A stretch of 34,169 nucleotides of DNA, taken from contig NZ_SLZU01000030.1 of the NCBI RefSeq assembly GCF_004342065.1, forward strand, positions 1 through 34,169. Direction: 5' to 3'. Positions 13,999 to 22,230 of this stretch are shown one piece after another. The stretch's first letter is position 1. Each line of letters begins with the position of its first letter. Both the position numbers and the translations under genes were made by a program. The DNA is from Primorskyibacter sedentarius. Its GTDB lineage: Bacteria; Pseudomonadota; Alphaproteobacteria; Rhodobacterales; Rhodobacteraceae. The notes under the pieces are model-generated. The model did not search any database. It was not told the DNA's origin and was given only the letters and a program-made list of their open reading frames with translations.

Positions 13999-16056
13999 TC
14001 ACAAATCTGACCGCCATTTTTCGGCAGTCATCTGCAGCCAGCTGGGCAGGAGCGGCTTCAAAGTTGTTGTCAGATCTTCACTGGAGGCGCTTCGGATCAG
14101 ATTGAGGACCTGTTTGTCATCTCGGCTCAGGACTCGTTTCGGCCAGGCGCCCTTGATGCCATCAACCGCCTGCGCGAAGCCCTCGGTCCAGGCCTGAAAT
14201 TGCTTCGGGGGTAGGTCTCGGAGACCCCCGCCGATCTCGCCGAGGAGCGCAGCCTCGTTAAGGGCGCCGTAGCGCAGCATGAGGATGTCGAGGATACGTT
14301 GAATGGAACCGTGGCCTTTCACTTCGATCCCCCCCATGAGCGGCATCAGCCATTCATTTGGTGATGCAAATTCCGGGGCAATCAGCACGGCGGTCAGGTA
14401 GCCATCAATCTGATCCGGTTTGAGTGGGCTGCCTTTGAGCAGCTTGGCCAACTCGCCCTGTCGCTCGGCCTCTATTACAGGCGGCTCGCGTTCTTCGTCG
14501 TCCCATTCCAATTCATCGTCGAGATCTTCCATCTTGCGCGCTTCTACAACCTCCAGCGTTTGCCCGAGGATGTCGTTCAAGACCGGTATTTTCTTGATCT
14601 CTCGTCCAGCCTCCAGCGCCTGGGCGACAGCGGCGAAACTCATCCACGCATCAGGTGGCGCCTTGTGATCGTGGCGCAGAATCAGCGCTGATCGGGCAAA
14701 GATTTTTGCCCAGCGATCACGCCTCTCCTCGACATGCCTCGCGACGATCTTCTTTGCGCCGGCGGCGGTTGACGCCTTTTCAAGCGCTGCCATCAAAGAG
14801 GCTTCAGAGTCGAACCAACTGCTGGAGATGTCATGCTCTGAGAACCAGTCCCGGCTCTTGCCGATGAGCCGACTGCGGTGATTGTCGGACAGAGCCGCAA
14901 GCTCTGCCTGCGGATCAACCGTCGCGAGAATTGCTGCATGCCCCCCGGTTTGTGGCGTCACATCGCCAATGCCGAACATCGGCGCGACGTCCAGAAAGCC
15001 CGGTGTCGTTACCGCGCCGCGGGCCAGCCCGTCGCCGAGGGCGAAACCAAAAGCGGGGGCGAGGTAGGAAGGCGACACGTCATGCATCGTCATCGCTTGT
15101 TCAATTTGTTCAACAATGGATTTCTGATCGCCTCTGCTGGAGCAAGGAATGACGTAAGCGTCTTTTATCCCGTGCCCTTCCTTGATCATTGCCGCGGCCA
15201 CCGCGCGCGTGCTTCCGCGGCTACAGACGCCCAAAACGCTTTGCGAGCCGGTGCCGTCGGGAAGCGACGTCATCACTCGATGGAGCTGCCAAGGTCGCGG
15301 GACAGTTCCACCTGACGGCTCACGCCGAAGCGCAGCTGTAATCAGAGTGTCGAGCGCATTTCCGTCTGGCAGCCAGTTGCGGATCAGGATGAGGTCGGAC
15401 AGCAGGGCAGCATCCACATTTGCGCTTTGCGCAAGTAGTCCGAACCCGGCGATAGCTGCATCGCGCATCTCCGCAACAGGATCGAGCAGAAAGTACCGCC
15501 CGACAGCAACCATGCGTGGATCACCTTGCCCGATCGTCTGCGTCAAAAATGCGGTTGTCACCTGAGCCGACATGGCGCCCACAACTTCTCGAAGCCCGGC
15601 ATAGGTCTGAAAAGGCGTGGCCCCGTCCGGGACAAGCCCTTCCGCCAGACCCGCGACATCCGGAAGCTTGGGCGTCTCGTCTCCCGGAAGCGCTTCAAAG
15701 GCGTCGGGTGCCGTACGCAGTTGGTCAGGGGGTGTGAGACCGGCGCGGAGGTAAGCCTGGCAAAGCCCGAAGCAGATCTCGGCGTCAAGTTTTTCTGACT
15801 CAGTCCGTTGTGCCAGGCCTGCCGCAAGGGCCTGAAAAAAGTCGCTCGCCCCTGGCTCCTCATTTTCTTGGTTCATTCGCGCCTCGTCCAAGATGCGCGA
15901 TAAAAGGATAAGACAGTCATCGAAGCCCGCAGTGTCAACTTTCGACAGCGTGTCGACGAGCTCCAGGATCGTTTCCGGATCATGCGAAAGAGGCACCGCC
16001 CATCGATCCGCCCACAAGAGCAGTCCTCTTGGATCATCTGTGGTTGGCCGATCCAT
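13999..16056 (-). CDS. Large protein with C-terminal UPF0149 (YecA-like) domain
   Basis: A 685-residue cytoplasmic protein. The C-terminal part (about 532-685) matches UPF0149: KLLKGSPLKPDQIDGYLTAV then PEFASPNEWLMPLMGG. It follows an acidic segment EDLDDELEWDDEERE. The first 500 residues are helical and repetitive, with no motif I can name; wording such as MRDAAIAGFGLLAQSANVDAALLSDLILIRNWLPDG resembles HEAT-type helical repeats. UPF0149 proteins are normally about 200 residues, so this is an unusual long form. Start uncertain: ATG 16056 is the best conserved choice, since further extension (to 16260) runs into a repeat tract; a GTG a few codons upstream is also possible. Role unknown. Confidence 0.65.
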   Translation of the reverse strand: MDRPTTDDPRGLLLWADRWAVPLSHDPETILELVDTLSKVDTAGFDDCLILLSRILDEARMNQENEEPGASDFFQALAAGLAQRTESEKLDAEICFGLCQAYLRAGLTPPDQLRTAPDAFEALPGDETPKLPDVAGLAEGLVPDGATPFQTYAGLREVVGAMSAQVTTAFLTQTIGQGDPRMVAVGRYFLLDPVAEMRDAAIAGFGLLAQSANVDAALLSDLILIRNWLPDGNALDTLITAALRREPSGGTVPRPWQLHRVMTSLPDGTGSQSVLGVCSRGSTRAVAAAMIKEGHGIKDAYVIPCSSRGDQKSIVEQIEQAMTMHDVSPSYLAPAFGFALGDGLARGAVTTPGFLDVAPMFGIGDVTPQTGGHAAILATVDPQAELAALSDNHRSRLIGKSRDWFSEHDISSSWFDSEASLMAALEKASTAAGAKKIVARHVEERRDRWAKIFARSALILRHDHKAPPDAWMSFAAVAQALEAGREIKKIPVLNDILGQTLEVVEARKMEDLDDELEWDDEEREPPVIEAERQGELAKLLKGSPLKPDQIDGYLTAVLIAPEFASPNEWLMPLMGGIEVKGHGSIQRILDILMLRYGALNEAALLGEIGGGLRDLPPKQFQAWTEGFAQAVDGIKGAWPKRVLSRDDKQVLNLIRSASSEDLTTTLKPLLPSWLQMTAEKWRSDL

Positions 16057-16104
16057 AAGACAAGTCTCGACGATTTCAGTCACCAATGCCCCCAATTTCT
16101 TGCA

Positions 16105-16292
16105 GTTCCCCACCGCGTCAAAGTCTTTGGCGCGTGGCCGTTCCCTGCAAAGGCTAACACTGGCAAGTGGTGTCCGAAAGTCGGCTTCGTTCGTTGTCCG
16201 TGTGAATTCGACGTGGCTTGAATTCGGCGTGCGCAGCGAATGTCTCCTCTGACGGGCCACACCGCAGAAACGATGCCTATGGACTACCTGAC
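16105..16292. repeat. Mosaic intergenic repeat tract, copy 9 (diverged)
   Basis: Contains AAAGTCGGCTTCGTTCG, GTCCGTGTGAATTCG and GCGCAGCGAATGTC, similar to 5082-5135, plus ACGGGCCACACCGCAG, similar to 11056-11070. It occupies the space upstream of the UPF0149 gene and downstream of the next minus-strand gene. Confidence 0.55.
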
Positions 16293-17015
16293 CTACTGCA
16301 GCGCCTCAATCTTGATTCCCTGTTCGAGCTTTAGCAGATGGGCGTCCAGAAGATCTTGCCAATCTCTGGCATTCGCGCCGCCCAGGCGCAACGCTGGAGC
16401 TGTTAATCCCGTTGGTGCCAAATCCTCTATTTGCAGGATCAACATCTCATGGCGGGGGGCGTCCTCTGGCACATAGGCTAATCGCGACCAGATATAGTCC
16501 TTGGGCACAGGAAAGCCTCGTTCATCCACAAAGGTGTAATGGCGTTCTGCATCCGTCCCCGGCAAACCGTTGGGAACCAGCCAATGTCGACGGGCCGGAT
16601 CGGCATCCACATGGAATTCCAAAGGGCCGATGCGTATCGCTCGGGGCGCTGCAGAATAGTCGTAAGCCCCCTCAATTTCAGGCAGTATTGCTTCAAATTG
16701 AACATTGATGAGGGATCGCGTCGAGCCATCCGGGTGCGACGACGCAAACATGTACTGTTCCGCTTCGACAGTGCCATAGAGAATAAACCGGTGGGCACCT
16801 AGATATGCGTACTCTGGTGGAAAAGTGATGCGCGCCGATGGGTTTTCAAAAGATGTCAGCGTGTTGCCTGCGACGGTACGCTTCAAACCCTCTATGCTCA
16901 GCTCTGACGAGAACCGCCCTGGGTGGCTATAGTAGATCTTGTAGACGGTGTAGCCAGCGGCACCGGCAACACCAAGAATAACGAGGGTCGCGGCCGTCAG
17001 AATCCACTTTTTCAC
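16293..17015 (-). CDS. Hypothetical membrane-anchored exported protein
   Basis: A 240-residue protein with an N-terminal signal anchor (about 4-28, WILTAATLVILGVAGAAGYTVY) and an extracytoplasmic domain of about 210 residues. The domain has several beta-rich stretches (HRFILYGTVEAEQYMF, HYTFVDERGFPVP) and only a few Cys. I do not recognise the family. The start is GTG 17015, with GGAG seven bases upstream; reading upstream to 17249 overlaps an inverted-repeat region and gives an implausible Cys/Pro-rich leader. It follows, after a 215-bp gap, three minus-strand genes of mobile-element type and may belong to the same module. Confidence 0.55.
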   Translation of the reverse strand: MKKWILTAATLVILGVAGAAGYTVYKIYYSHPGRFSSELSIEGLKRTVAGNTLTSFENPSARITFPPEYAYLGAHRFILYGTVEAEQYMFASSHPDGSTRSLINVQFEAILPEIEGAYDYSAAPRAIRIGPLEFHVDADPARRHWLVPNGLPGTDAERHYTFVDERGFPVPKDYIWSRLAYVPEDAPRHEMLILQIEDLAPTGLTAPALRLGGANARDWQDLLDAHLLKLEQGIKIEALQ

Positions 17016-17126
17016 TATCCTGCTCCAACTCGATGAAATGTCGCCGCGCAGCAGAGCAGACCTAATGACCAGCGTCCCGGTATTCAATGAACAGGGCAGC
17101 CTTGGTCGTTCCAGGTTTGCGTTACT

Positions 17127-17170
17127 ACCCGTGCCGAATTTATCGGCACGCGCACAAAGCGGGCACGGGT
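17127..17170. repeat. Nested alternative hairpins
   Basis: CGTGCCGA (17130-17137) pairs with TCGGCACG (17143-17150), a perfect 8-bp stem. Alternatively ACCCGTGC (17127-17134) pairs with GCACGGGT (17163-17170). The two share bases and exclude each other. No T-run on either side. They lie between two minus-strand genes and could be a transcript end or protein-binding site. Confidence 0.45.
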
Positions 17171-17230
17171 CAGGGTCGGTGCGCCTCAAGCACATGCCAG
17201 TGGGAACCATCCCGACTTGCTGCGAACGCG

Positions 17231-17518
17231 TCACTGTAAAGGGTCCCACGTGGCGCTATCCTTCAAGAAGCGGTTGTATCTCTGAGCGGTGATCTGCATT
17301 TCCTCAAAGATGCGCGTTCGTTCGGCATCAAGGCAGGCGGTGTATCGGGAAGCATCGCGAAAATACTGATCGAACTCGTCTTTGAACTCTTCGCGGTATT
17401 CCTGCGCCAGCTCCGGCGTGGTCAGCTCGGGCACTATCGGCGGATCGCACCATTCGGCGGTGGCGACGCCTGGGCCGAAGGCGGCGATCGTCGAGACGAT
17501 GACGGGAAAAGGCTTCAC
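17231..17518 (-). CDS. Small exported hypothetical protein
   Basis: A 95-residue protein with a signal peptide (about 1-21, cleavage likely after VATA) and a mature part of about 74 residues that is helical and charged (PELAQEYREEFKDEFDQYFRDASRY). It has two Cys (in EWCD and TACLDAE), which could form a disulfide. It starts with GTG at 17518, overlapping the TGA of the previous gene by four bases (GTGA), so the two are translationally coupled. I do not recognise it; small periplasmic proteins of this look occur in conjugation and plasmid regions, but that is context only. Confidence 0.6.
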   Translation of the reverse strand: MKPFPVIVSTIAAFGPGVATAEWCDPPIVPELTTPELAQEYREEFKDEFDQYFRDASRYTACLDAERTRIFEEMQITAQRYNRFLKDSATWDPLQ

Positions 17519-18411
17519 GGCCTGATTGTCCCGTCTTTGACCGCCTGCCCGTGGACGGCCAGCTTCGCGGCAAACTGGCTTGCGCCATAGGTCTTTCGGA
17601 TCTCAGAAACGCGCCCGTCATAGGCGTCATTGCCGATTGCTCTTCGCAGATCTTGCTCGTGGAAATCCTTGTTGGCGTAGGGCGCGGGCCGCGCCATGAG
17701 GATCACCGGATCGGTACAGGCCGGGGCAGGGGCCTCCGGTTTTCGGTGCGGTTTCTCTGCCGTCTGAAACTTCGGTTTCGCCTTGCGAACAAAGGCGATC
17801 AGCCAGGAGAGTGGCGCGTAAGCATGGCTGTTTCGGGTGTTGAGCATGTGGAAACCCGTCCACAAGAACTGCGTGTCCATGCTTTCGGCTTCGGTGCCTT
17901 TCTTCGCCGTCTCGATCACGGTTGCGAACGGCGTCTGGTAAACCGAGCCAGCCCCTTCTGAAATCTGAATTGTCGAAAGCGTATCATTATTCCTATTTGT
18001 TCTCCTATAGAGAGAAGGCGGCACTGGAGTGCCGGTTACGCGGGTTTTCGCAGGGATCACGGCCTGTTCCGAGGCCACGGAATCCTCGGCTTCTGGCACG
18101 TCTTGGTGGGGGTCATAGATCTTGGTGAAGGCGAACAGATGGCGGGCATGATGGCGGCGCTGGATGGTCAGCCCGAAGAGGTGGGACAGCTCGTCCAGGG
18201 CGGCCCGGATCGTGCGGTCGCTGAGATCCGTCATGGCCTGCAATTCTTTCATGGTGAAAGCGGCGAAGCCTTTCGGCGCACCGCGAAACACACCGTCATA
18301 GCTGATATAGCCAGCCAGGGTGTTGGCGATGCGCAGCGCCGCGCCTGTCATCGGGGTCCGCGCAAAGAGGCGCATGAAGTCCCCGCTCCGGGGGAGGGTT
18401 GATGTGGTCAC
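17515..18411 (-). CDS. Winged-helix DNA-binding protein of mobile-element type
   Basis: A 298-residue protein. The N-terminal region (about 20-95) has a helix-turn-helix of the kind AFTMKELQAMTDLSDRTIRAALDEL, followed by a wing-like strand LTIQRRHHARHLFAFTK. A disordered linker (105-160) leads to a C-terminal half with WTGFHMLNTRNSHAYAPLSWL. The winged helix near the start and the accessory context suggest a plasmid- or ICE-type regulator or replication-initiation-like protein; I cannot choose. GTG 18411 has AGGA within seven bases, and a 7-bp stem (18422-18439) lies just upstream. Coupled to the following small exported gene. Confidence 0.55.
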   Translation of the reverse strand: MTTSTLPRSGDFMRLFARTPMTGAALRIANTLAGYISYDGVFRGAPKGFAAFTMKELQAMTDLSDRTIRAALDELSHLFGLTIQRRHHARHLFAFTKIYDPHQDVPEAEDSVASEQAVIPAKTRVTGTPVPPSLYRRTNRNNDTLSTIQISEGAGSVYQTPFATVIETAKKGTEAESMDTQFLWTGFHMLNTRNSHAYAPLSWLIAFVRKAKPKFQTAEKPHRKPEAPAPACTDPVILMARPAPYANKDFHEQDLRRAIGNDAYDGRVSEIRKTYGASQFAAKLAVHGQAVKDGTIRP

Positions 18412-18421
18412 TGGTCCTGTC

Positions 18422-18439
18422 CTCGCTTGCTAAAGCGAG
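18422..18439. promoter_or_regulatory. Short stem-loop upstream of winged-helix gene
   Basis: CTCGCTT (18422-18428), loop GCTA, AAGCGAG (18433-18439): perfect 7-bp stem ending 10 bases upstream of the gene's start. Could be an autoregulatory operator or 5' RNA hairpin. Confidence 0.4.
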
Positions 18440-18566
18440 ACGGCGACGGGCAAAAATATCCTGTTCGCACAGATGCGGTTTTTCTTGCTCGTCATGTGGG
18501 GAGAGGTTACAACAAGACCTGAAGTAGTTTGGTCGATCCCGGGAGTGCAATCCCTCGGCTATAACC

Positions 18567-18597
18567 CCCCCGCAGGTTCCCGCCTCGCGGGGGTTTT
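18567..18597 (+). terminator. Plus-strand intrinsic terminator with no plus-strand gene before it
   Basis: CCCCCGC (18567-18573), a 13-base loop and GCGGGGG (18587-18593), followed by TTTT then CGTTTTC. The T-run is on the plus strand only. All neighbouring genes are on the minus strand, so this ends either an unannotated small plus-strand RNA running from around 18440 or an antisense transcript to the winged-helix gene's 5' region. Confidence 0.65.
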
Positions 18598-18716
18598 CGT
18601 TTTCTCGGTGGTAACGGCTCCGTTCCTCTTTCTCTGTGATGATCCTTTAGAAAACTGCATCGCTCCCGGTGATGCCGTCGCAGTTTTTGGGCCAGACATG
18701 AACCAGCGCACCGGGG

Positions 18717-19442
18717 CTAGTAGTTGACCTGCTCCTTGTCGTAGGTGCCCTGATAATCGCGCCATTCGACAAGCACCCCCCGCAGGTTCCGGGGGCACTG
18801 ACGGGATCTTCCTTCAAAGGCGGCCGGAACTACTCCGGAATCGCGCCACGAAAACCGGCCCTGGCTGTCATAGGTCCCGATGCGTATGTCTTGGTGAGTG
18901 TGGCATTCCTCGCCCCACTGGACGACGCGCACCTGGCTCACCCGGATTGAGCGGATGAAGTCGAACGCGGGGCCGGACACGTCAATGTCGGCAGATTGAA
19001 CGGGGTGAACCATGGTGTCTTCCGAAAAGGGCAGGGTGTCCCTTTCGCGGTAGACGGCGGGTTGAGGGTTGAGTGTGAAATCCTCTGGCGCAGGCGCAGG
19101 AAAGGATTGCCGCGGCGCGCTTTCGTCCATGAGAGTATCGTAGATGCGGTCGGGCGTGAGGGTAGAGGGATCTACCTCGAACGACGCGCCCATGGGACAG
19201 CGCCATATCTGCAATGGCGGCTCGATCGGAAAGGGTGTGATCCGGCGGATGAATGTGGCGCGGGCCGCAGCACATTCGGGCGAGCTGGGCCAGCCACCGG
19301 CGAGGCAAAGCAGGATGGCGCAGTCGATGGGGTAAGATTGCGCCTCCGTCAGCTTCGGGGTGACGAAGAGATCGACGGAGGCGGCAGCGACAAGCGTACA
19401 GGTAGCAGCCGCAATGGGTTGGAGCTTTTTGAAAAAGCGCAT
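18717..19442 (-). CDS. Exported Cys-rich protein of conjugation/mobile-element type
   Basis: A 241-residue protein with a signal peptide (about 1-35; MRFFKKLQ, then a hydrophobic stretch, with cleavage likely near TEAQ). The mature N-terminus SYPIDCAILLCLAGGWPSSP and on to RITPFPIEPPLQIWRCPMG is Cys-rich and resembles small exported proteins of transfer regions that are often labelled TrbM-like. The C-terminal half (SADIDVSGPAFDFIRSIRVSQVRV and ECHTHQDIRIGTYDSQGRF) looks like a separate beta domain. ATG 19442 has GGAG six bases upstream; the longer frame to 19490 begins inside the inverted repeat. Probably the first gene of the minus-strand module that continues with the winged-helix gene. 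Confidence 0.6.
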   Translation of the reverse strand: MRFFKKLQPIAAATCTLVAAASVDLFVTPKLTEAQSYPIDCAILLCLAGGWPSSPECAAARATFIRRITPFPIEPPLQIWRCPMGASFEVDPSTLTPDRIYDTLMDESAPRQSFPAPAPEDFTLNPQPAVYRERDTLPFSEDTMVHPVQSADIDVSGPAFDFIRSIRVSQVRVVQWGEECHTHQDIRIGTYDSQGRFSWRDSGVVPAAFEGRSRQCPRNLRGVLVEWRDYQGTYDKEQVNY

Positions 19443-19486
19443 GTAGAACTCCATCAACCATCTTGTTTGGGGGCGACGGGACTCGA

Positions 19487-19522
19487 TCAAAAGATGGTTA
19501 TCGCGTCATTACCATCTTTTGA
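19487..19522. promoter_or_regulatory. Perfect 12-bp inverted repeat with 12-base spacer
   Basis: TCAAAAGATGGT (19487-19498) and ACCATCTTTTGA (19511-19522) are exact complements with a 12-base spacer. The centre-to-centre distance of the arms is 24 bp, about two helical turns, as expected of an operator bound on one DNA face. It sits 45-80 bases before the start of the exported Cys-rich gene. It could also act as a transcript hairpin after the hydrolase gene. A partial third copy, ACCATCTTG, lies at 19457-19465. Confidence 0.6.
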
Positions 19523-19592
19523 CCAGAGTAGGCAACAACCAGATCTTCAATACGCGTTGGTCTTTGTGACTTGTGATGGAAAGTGCGGCCCA

Positions 19593-20564
19593 TCAGGCGT
19601 TGGAAGTGGCTCCGGTGCTCGCAAACAGGTCGTTTGTGGCGCGCATCACATGCTGCCGGATCTCCGGAATCTCGTACAGAACATCGTGCCTACTGCCTGG
19701 AACCATTTCCAGTTTCCCACCAGGCCACCGCGCCATGCGATCACGAATGGCCGGAATAGCGACGATTTCATCTTGGGCACCACAAAACGTGATGCAGCGC
19801 AGATCGGGAGAAGGCAGCTTGGACAACCTTCTAGTTTCTTTGAGTGTTTGAAAGAGCCACCCCATACTCGGGCCTCCGACGACCTGATCGGGCAGAGATT
19901 TCGAGATGTTCATGTAATACTGGTACGTGTCGGGATCATGCGTCAGCCTGTTCTCTTCGAACGGTGTCGTGAGAACATAGGCTTCGCCGCGCGTGCCCGG
20001 TGCGTAAGCGTGTCCTTTGCCGAATGTCTGTGCCATCCATGATACCGGCCACGCGGCGCGACGCTGGAAGGCCGACAGGTTTATGTCCCACAACGGCGCA
20101 GTGAAAGCGCAAGCCTCAAATGGGTTCATCTCGATGATCGCACGTAAGCCGATGCAGGCACCCAACGAATGCGCTATGAGGAACCAAGGTTTGGGAAGAT
20201 CGAGCGTTTCACCTGCCTGAAGCATGGCGGTGACGTCTTTTTGATAGTCGCCATATCGGTTTACATGACCGGTCATACGATCTTCGGTCAGCCTGTCTGA
20301 CAAACCTTGTCCACGCCAATCAATCGCAAACGCGGAGTAGCCAAGCGAATTTAGGCTGCAGACAGCACGGCCGTACTTCTCAATGTTCTCCGTGCGCCCC
20401 TGAAACACAAACACGGTGCCTTTCGACGGGTCGCTACCAGGCCACTGTGCAACACGAAGGCGGGTTCCGTCCTCTGCGTAAATCCAATGCGCTTTGCCGT
20501 TGCGTGGAGCTTCAGCTACAGCGGCGTGAAATGGCGCGTCGGGCACAGCACTTGTATAGGCCAA
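19593..20564 (-). CDS. Alpha/beta hydrolase (serine aminopeptidase S33 / lysophospholipase-like)
   Basis: A 323-residue alpha/beta hydrolase. The nucleophile elbow is AHSLGA (G-x-S-x-G type, with Ala in first place), and the oxyanion region is FVFQGRTENIEKYGR. DWRGQGLSDRLTEDRMTGHV is typical of the lysophospholipase (PldB-like) branch. The acid is likely in CGAQDEIVAI and the His in GSRHDVLYE, giving a complete triad. Start: AGGAGG followed six bases later by TTG at 20564, just after the TAG of the upstream gene, which gives translational coupling; upstream ATGs would overlap that gene. It pairs with the membrane protein before it. From memory such a pair resembles rhizobial RcgA/RcgR; I cannot verify this. 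Confidence 0.82.
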   Translation of the reverse strand: MAYTSAVPDAPFHAAVAEAPRNGKAHWIYAEDGTRLRVAQWPGSDPSKGTVFVFQGRTENIEKYGRAVCSLNSLGYSAFAIDWRGQGLSDRLTEDRMTGHVNRYGDYQKDVTAMLQAGETLDLPKPWFLIAHSLGACIGLRAIIEMNPFEACAFTAPLWDINLSAFQRRAAWPVSWMAQTFGKGHAYAPGTRGEAYVLTTPFEENRLTHDPDTYQYYMNISKSLPDQVVGGPSMGWLFQTLKETRRLSKLPSPDLRCITFCGAQDEIVAIPAIRDRMARWPGGKLEMVPGSRHDVLYEIPEIRQHVMRATNDLFASTGATSNA

Positions 20565-20574
20565 TTTATTCCTC

Positions 20575-22230
20575 CTATTCGCCATCACGGACATGGCCCA
20601 ATGGGGGCTTTAGCACCAAGTAGAGCGCACAGACCGTCGAGATAATCGAGAGCAGTGAGAAGCCCGGGATCTCGCCGAGCAGCAGACAAGAAACTGTCAG
20701 CAGGACCATCGTCACATCCATCGCGGCCCAACTTGGAAAAAGCCGCCCGCTTGGGTTGGCCCGCGTTAGCGCGGAGCGAGCTCTAATTGACGCACTGAAA
20801 TACACCCCGGAGATAGCAAGCAGGCAAAAGAAACTGTAGTACAGCCCCGGCGCGCTTTGCTGTGCGTCGTACTTGCGAGCCTGAGCAATATAATCGTCAG
20901 AGATTGCACGAAAGTCCGCGCTCAACCAACTAAGTATATTAGGACTGTCTGCAACCAAGAACACGGATTCCATCTTCATGAAGACGGTGATCATCAGGCC
21001 CAACGCCGTGCACCGGAATACGAACGTGACAAGAAAAGAGCATACCCTTTCGACCCCCGTCCCGTGTTGCTTTAGCCACGATGACCCTCGGTATGCCGCT
21101 ATATCAAGATAGTCGCGTACGACGATATGAATGATCACGAGGCCGGTGAAAAAAAGATATGCACAAACGGCGTTATACAGAAACACGATCCCAGAAAAAG
21201 TTGCGGCACCTTGCACCGAGATGGCATCCGGATCGACGATGGCGATTCTGCCCCAATCGACTGGAAGAGTGCCCATGTCCCCAGTCATTAGGGGGATCAA
21301 ATACGACACAATCCAATTATAGCCGGATGCGATGATGATTGTGACAATCAAAACTGACCAATAGGAATAAGTAGCGGCGGCAATCTTTGCATCCCAGCCC
21401 TCGATCGAACCCACTGCCTCGTTCTCAAGCAGTAGCCTGGGGCGCCATTCTTGCGTCCACGTCCTCAAGCCCTCAACCAGAAATCCCAAGTATAGTGGCA
21501 GGGCCAGCAAGAAGGTGAGTGTCCAGTTTGGCGCCCACAGAAAACCGACTTGCTTCGCAGAACCATCCGGCACTGTGTAATGAATATTGTGTAGCCCCAG
21601 GGTAAACGAGATCAACGCAAGAGCAACCGCACCGGTAAAAACGACTACTGGCAAATCGACGGATCTTGGACCTTCGAAGATGTCTTCGGACAATTGAGCC
21701 AAGCCGAGCCTGCCTCGCCCGTTGGCTGTACGTTCTTGCCTGAGTACCAAACCGATCGATAAGCCGGGGTCGGCTGCGTTTTCATCTGCATCTCTCGGTG
21801 ACGTTTCGTTGCGCGTTTTCCGCCTTTCAGCCACCAGACTCGCCTGAGCAAAGGTCAGCTTGGCCTGCCATTCACTGATCTCTTGCGGATCGCCACACCC
21901 AAACACTCTTGCCAACCGACGAATGTTGTCCCTGCTGATCCCTTTGTCGTTCTTCTGAAACCAAAGCTGCACAGTTCTCAGATCAATGCCATCTTGGCTG
22001 GCCGCAACTTCAGAGATCGCTTCTGCAAGAAGTTCAGGCGTCCATGGGCTTTGAGGGATGCCGTGCTTGTCCACTGGCCGACCTACGCCAGCTGCTGCCA
22101 TTCGCAGGAACAGCTCTTTGAAATCGTAGTCTCCGCGCGGGGGAGGAAGAAAAAATTTACCGTTCTTTTCCAACGACCTACAGGCATCCGTTTCGTTTTG
22201 TTTCGTCTCATTTCGTATCATACCGTGCAT
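20575..22230 (-). CDS. Multi-pass membrane protein with N-terminal DNA-binding-like domain
   Basis: About 551 residues. The N-terminal cytoplasmic region (about 35-135) has WTPELLAEAISEVAASQDGIDLRTVQLWFQKNDKGISRDNIRRLARVFG, which reads like a helix-turn-helix module. After a linker, about eight to ten hydrophobic segments follow (for example VVVFTGAVALALISFTLGL, FLLALPLYLGFLVEGL, VLIVTIIIASGYNWIVSYLI, GIVFLYNAVCAYLFFTGLV). The transport-like domain has no motif I can name; the family may be the RcgA-type putative transporter, recalled and unchecked. TAG lies at 20575, inside the ribosome site of the hydrolase gene, so the two are coupled. The start is uncertain: ATG 22230, ATG 22221 or TTG 22251 are possible, none with a good ribosome site. 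Confidence 0.65.
   Translation of the reverse strand: MHGMIRNETKQNETDACRSLEKNGKFFLPPPRGDYDFKELFLRMAAAGVGRPVDKHGIPQSPWTPELLAEAISEVAASQDGIDLRTVQLWFQKNDKGISRDNIRRLARVFGCGDPQEISEWQAKLTFAQASLVAERRKTRNETSPRDADENAADPGLSIGLVLRQERTANGRGRLGLAQLSEDIFEGPRSVDLPVVVFTGAVALALISFTLGLHNIHYTVPDGSAKQVGFLWAPNWTLTFLLALPLYLGFLVEGLRTWTQEWRPRLLLENEAVGSIEGWDAKIAAATYSYWSVLIVTIIIASGYNWIVSYLIPLMTGDMGTLPVDWGRIAIVDPDAISVQGAATFSGIVFLYNAVCAYLFFTGLVIIHIVVRDYLDIAAYRGSSWLKQHGTGVERVCSFLVTFVFRCTALGLMITVFMKMESVFLVADSPNILSWLSADFRAISDDYIAQARKYDAQQSAPGLYYSFFCLLAISGVYFSASIRARSALTRANPSGRLFPSWAAMDVTMVLLTVSCLLLGEIPGFSLLSIISTVCALYLVLKPPLGHVRDGE

Noticed and set aside
18435-18500. A 21-codon ORF (MTSKKNRICANRIFLPVAVSL) just upstream of the winged-helix gene on the minus strand
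   Set aside because: No ribosome site, no regulatory codon run, and no following terminator; kept out as unsupported.
18530-18597. tRNA gene before the plus-strand terminator
   Set aside because: GATCCCGGGAG and nearby arms cannot make a cloverleaf, and there is no T-loop GGTTCRA or acceptor stem.
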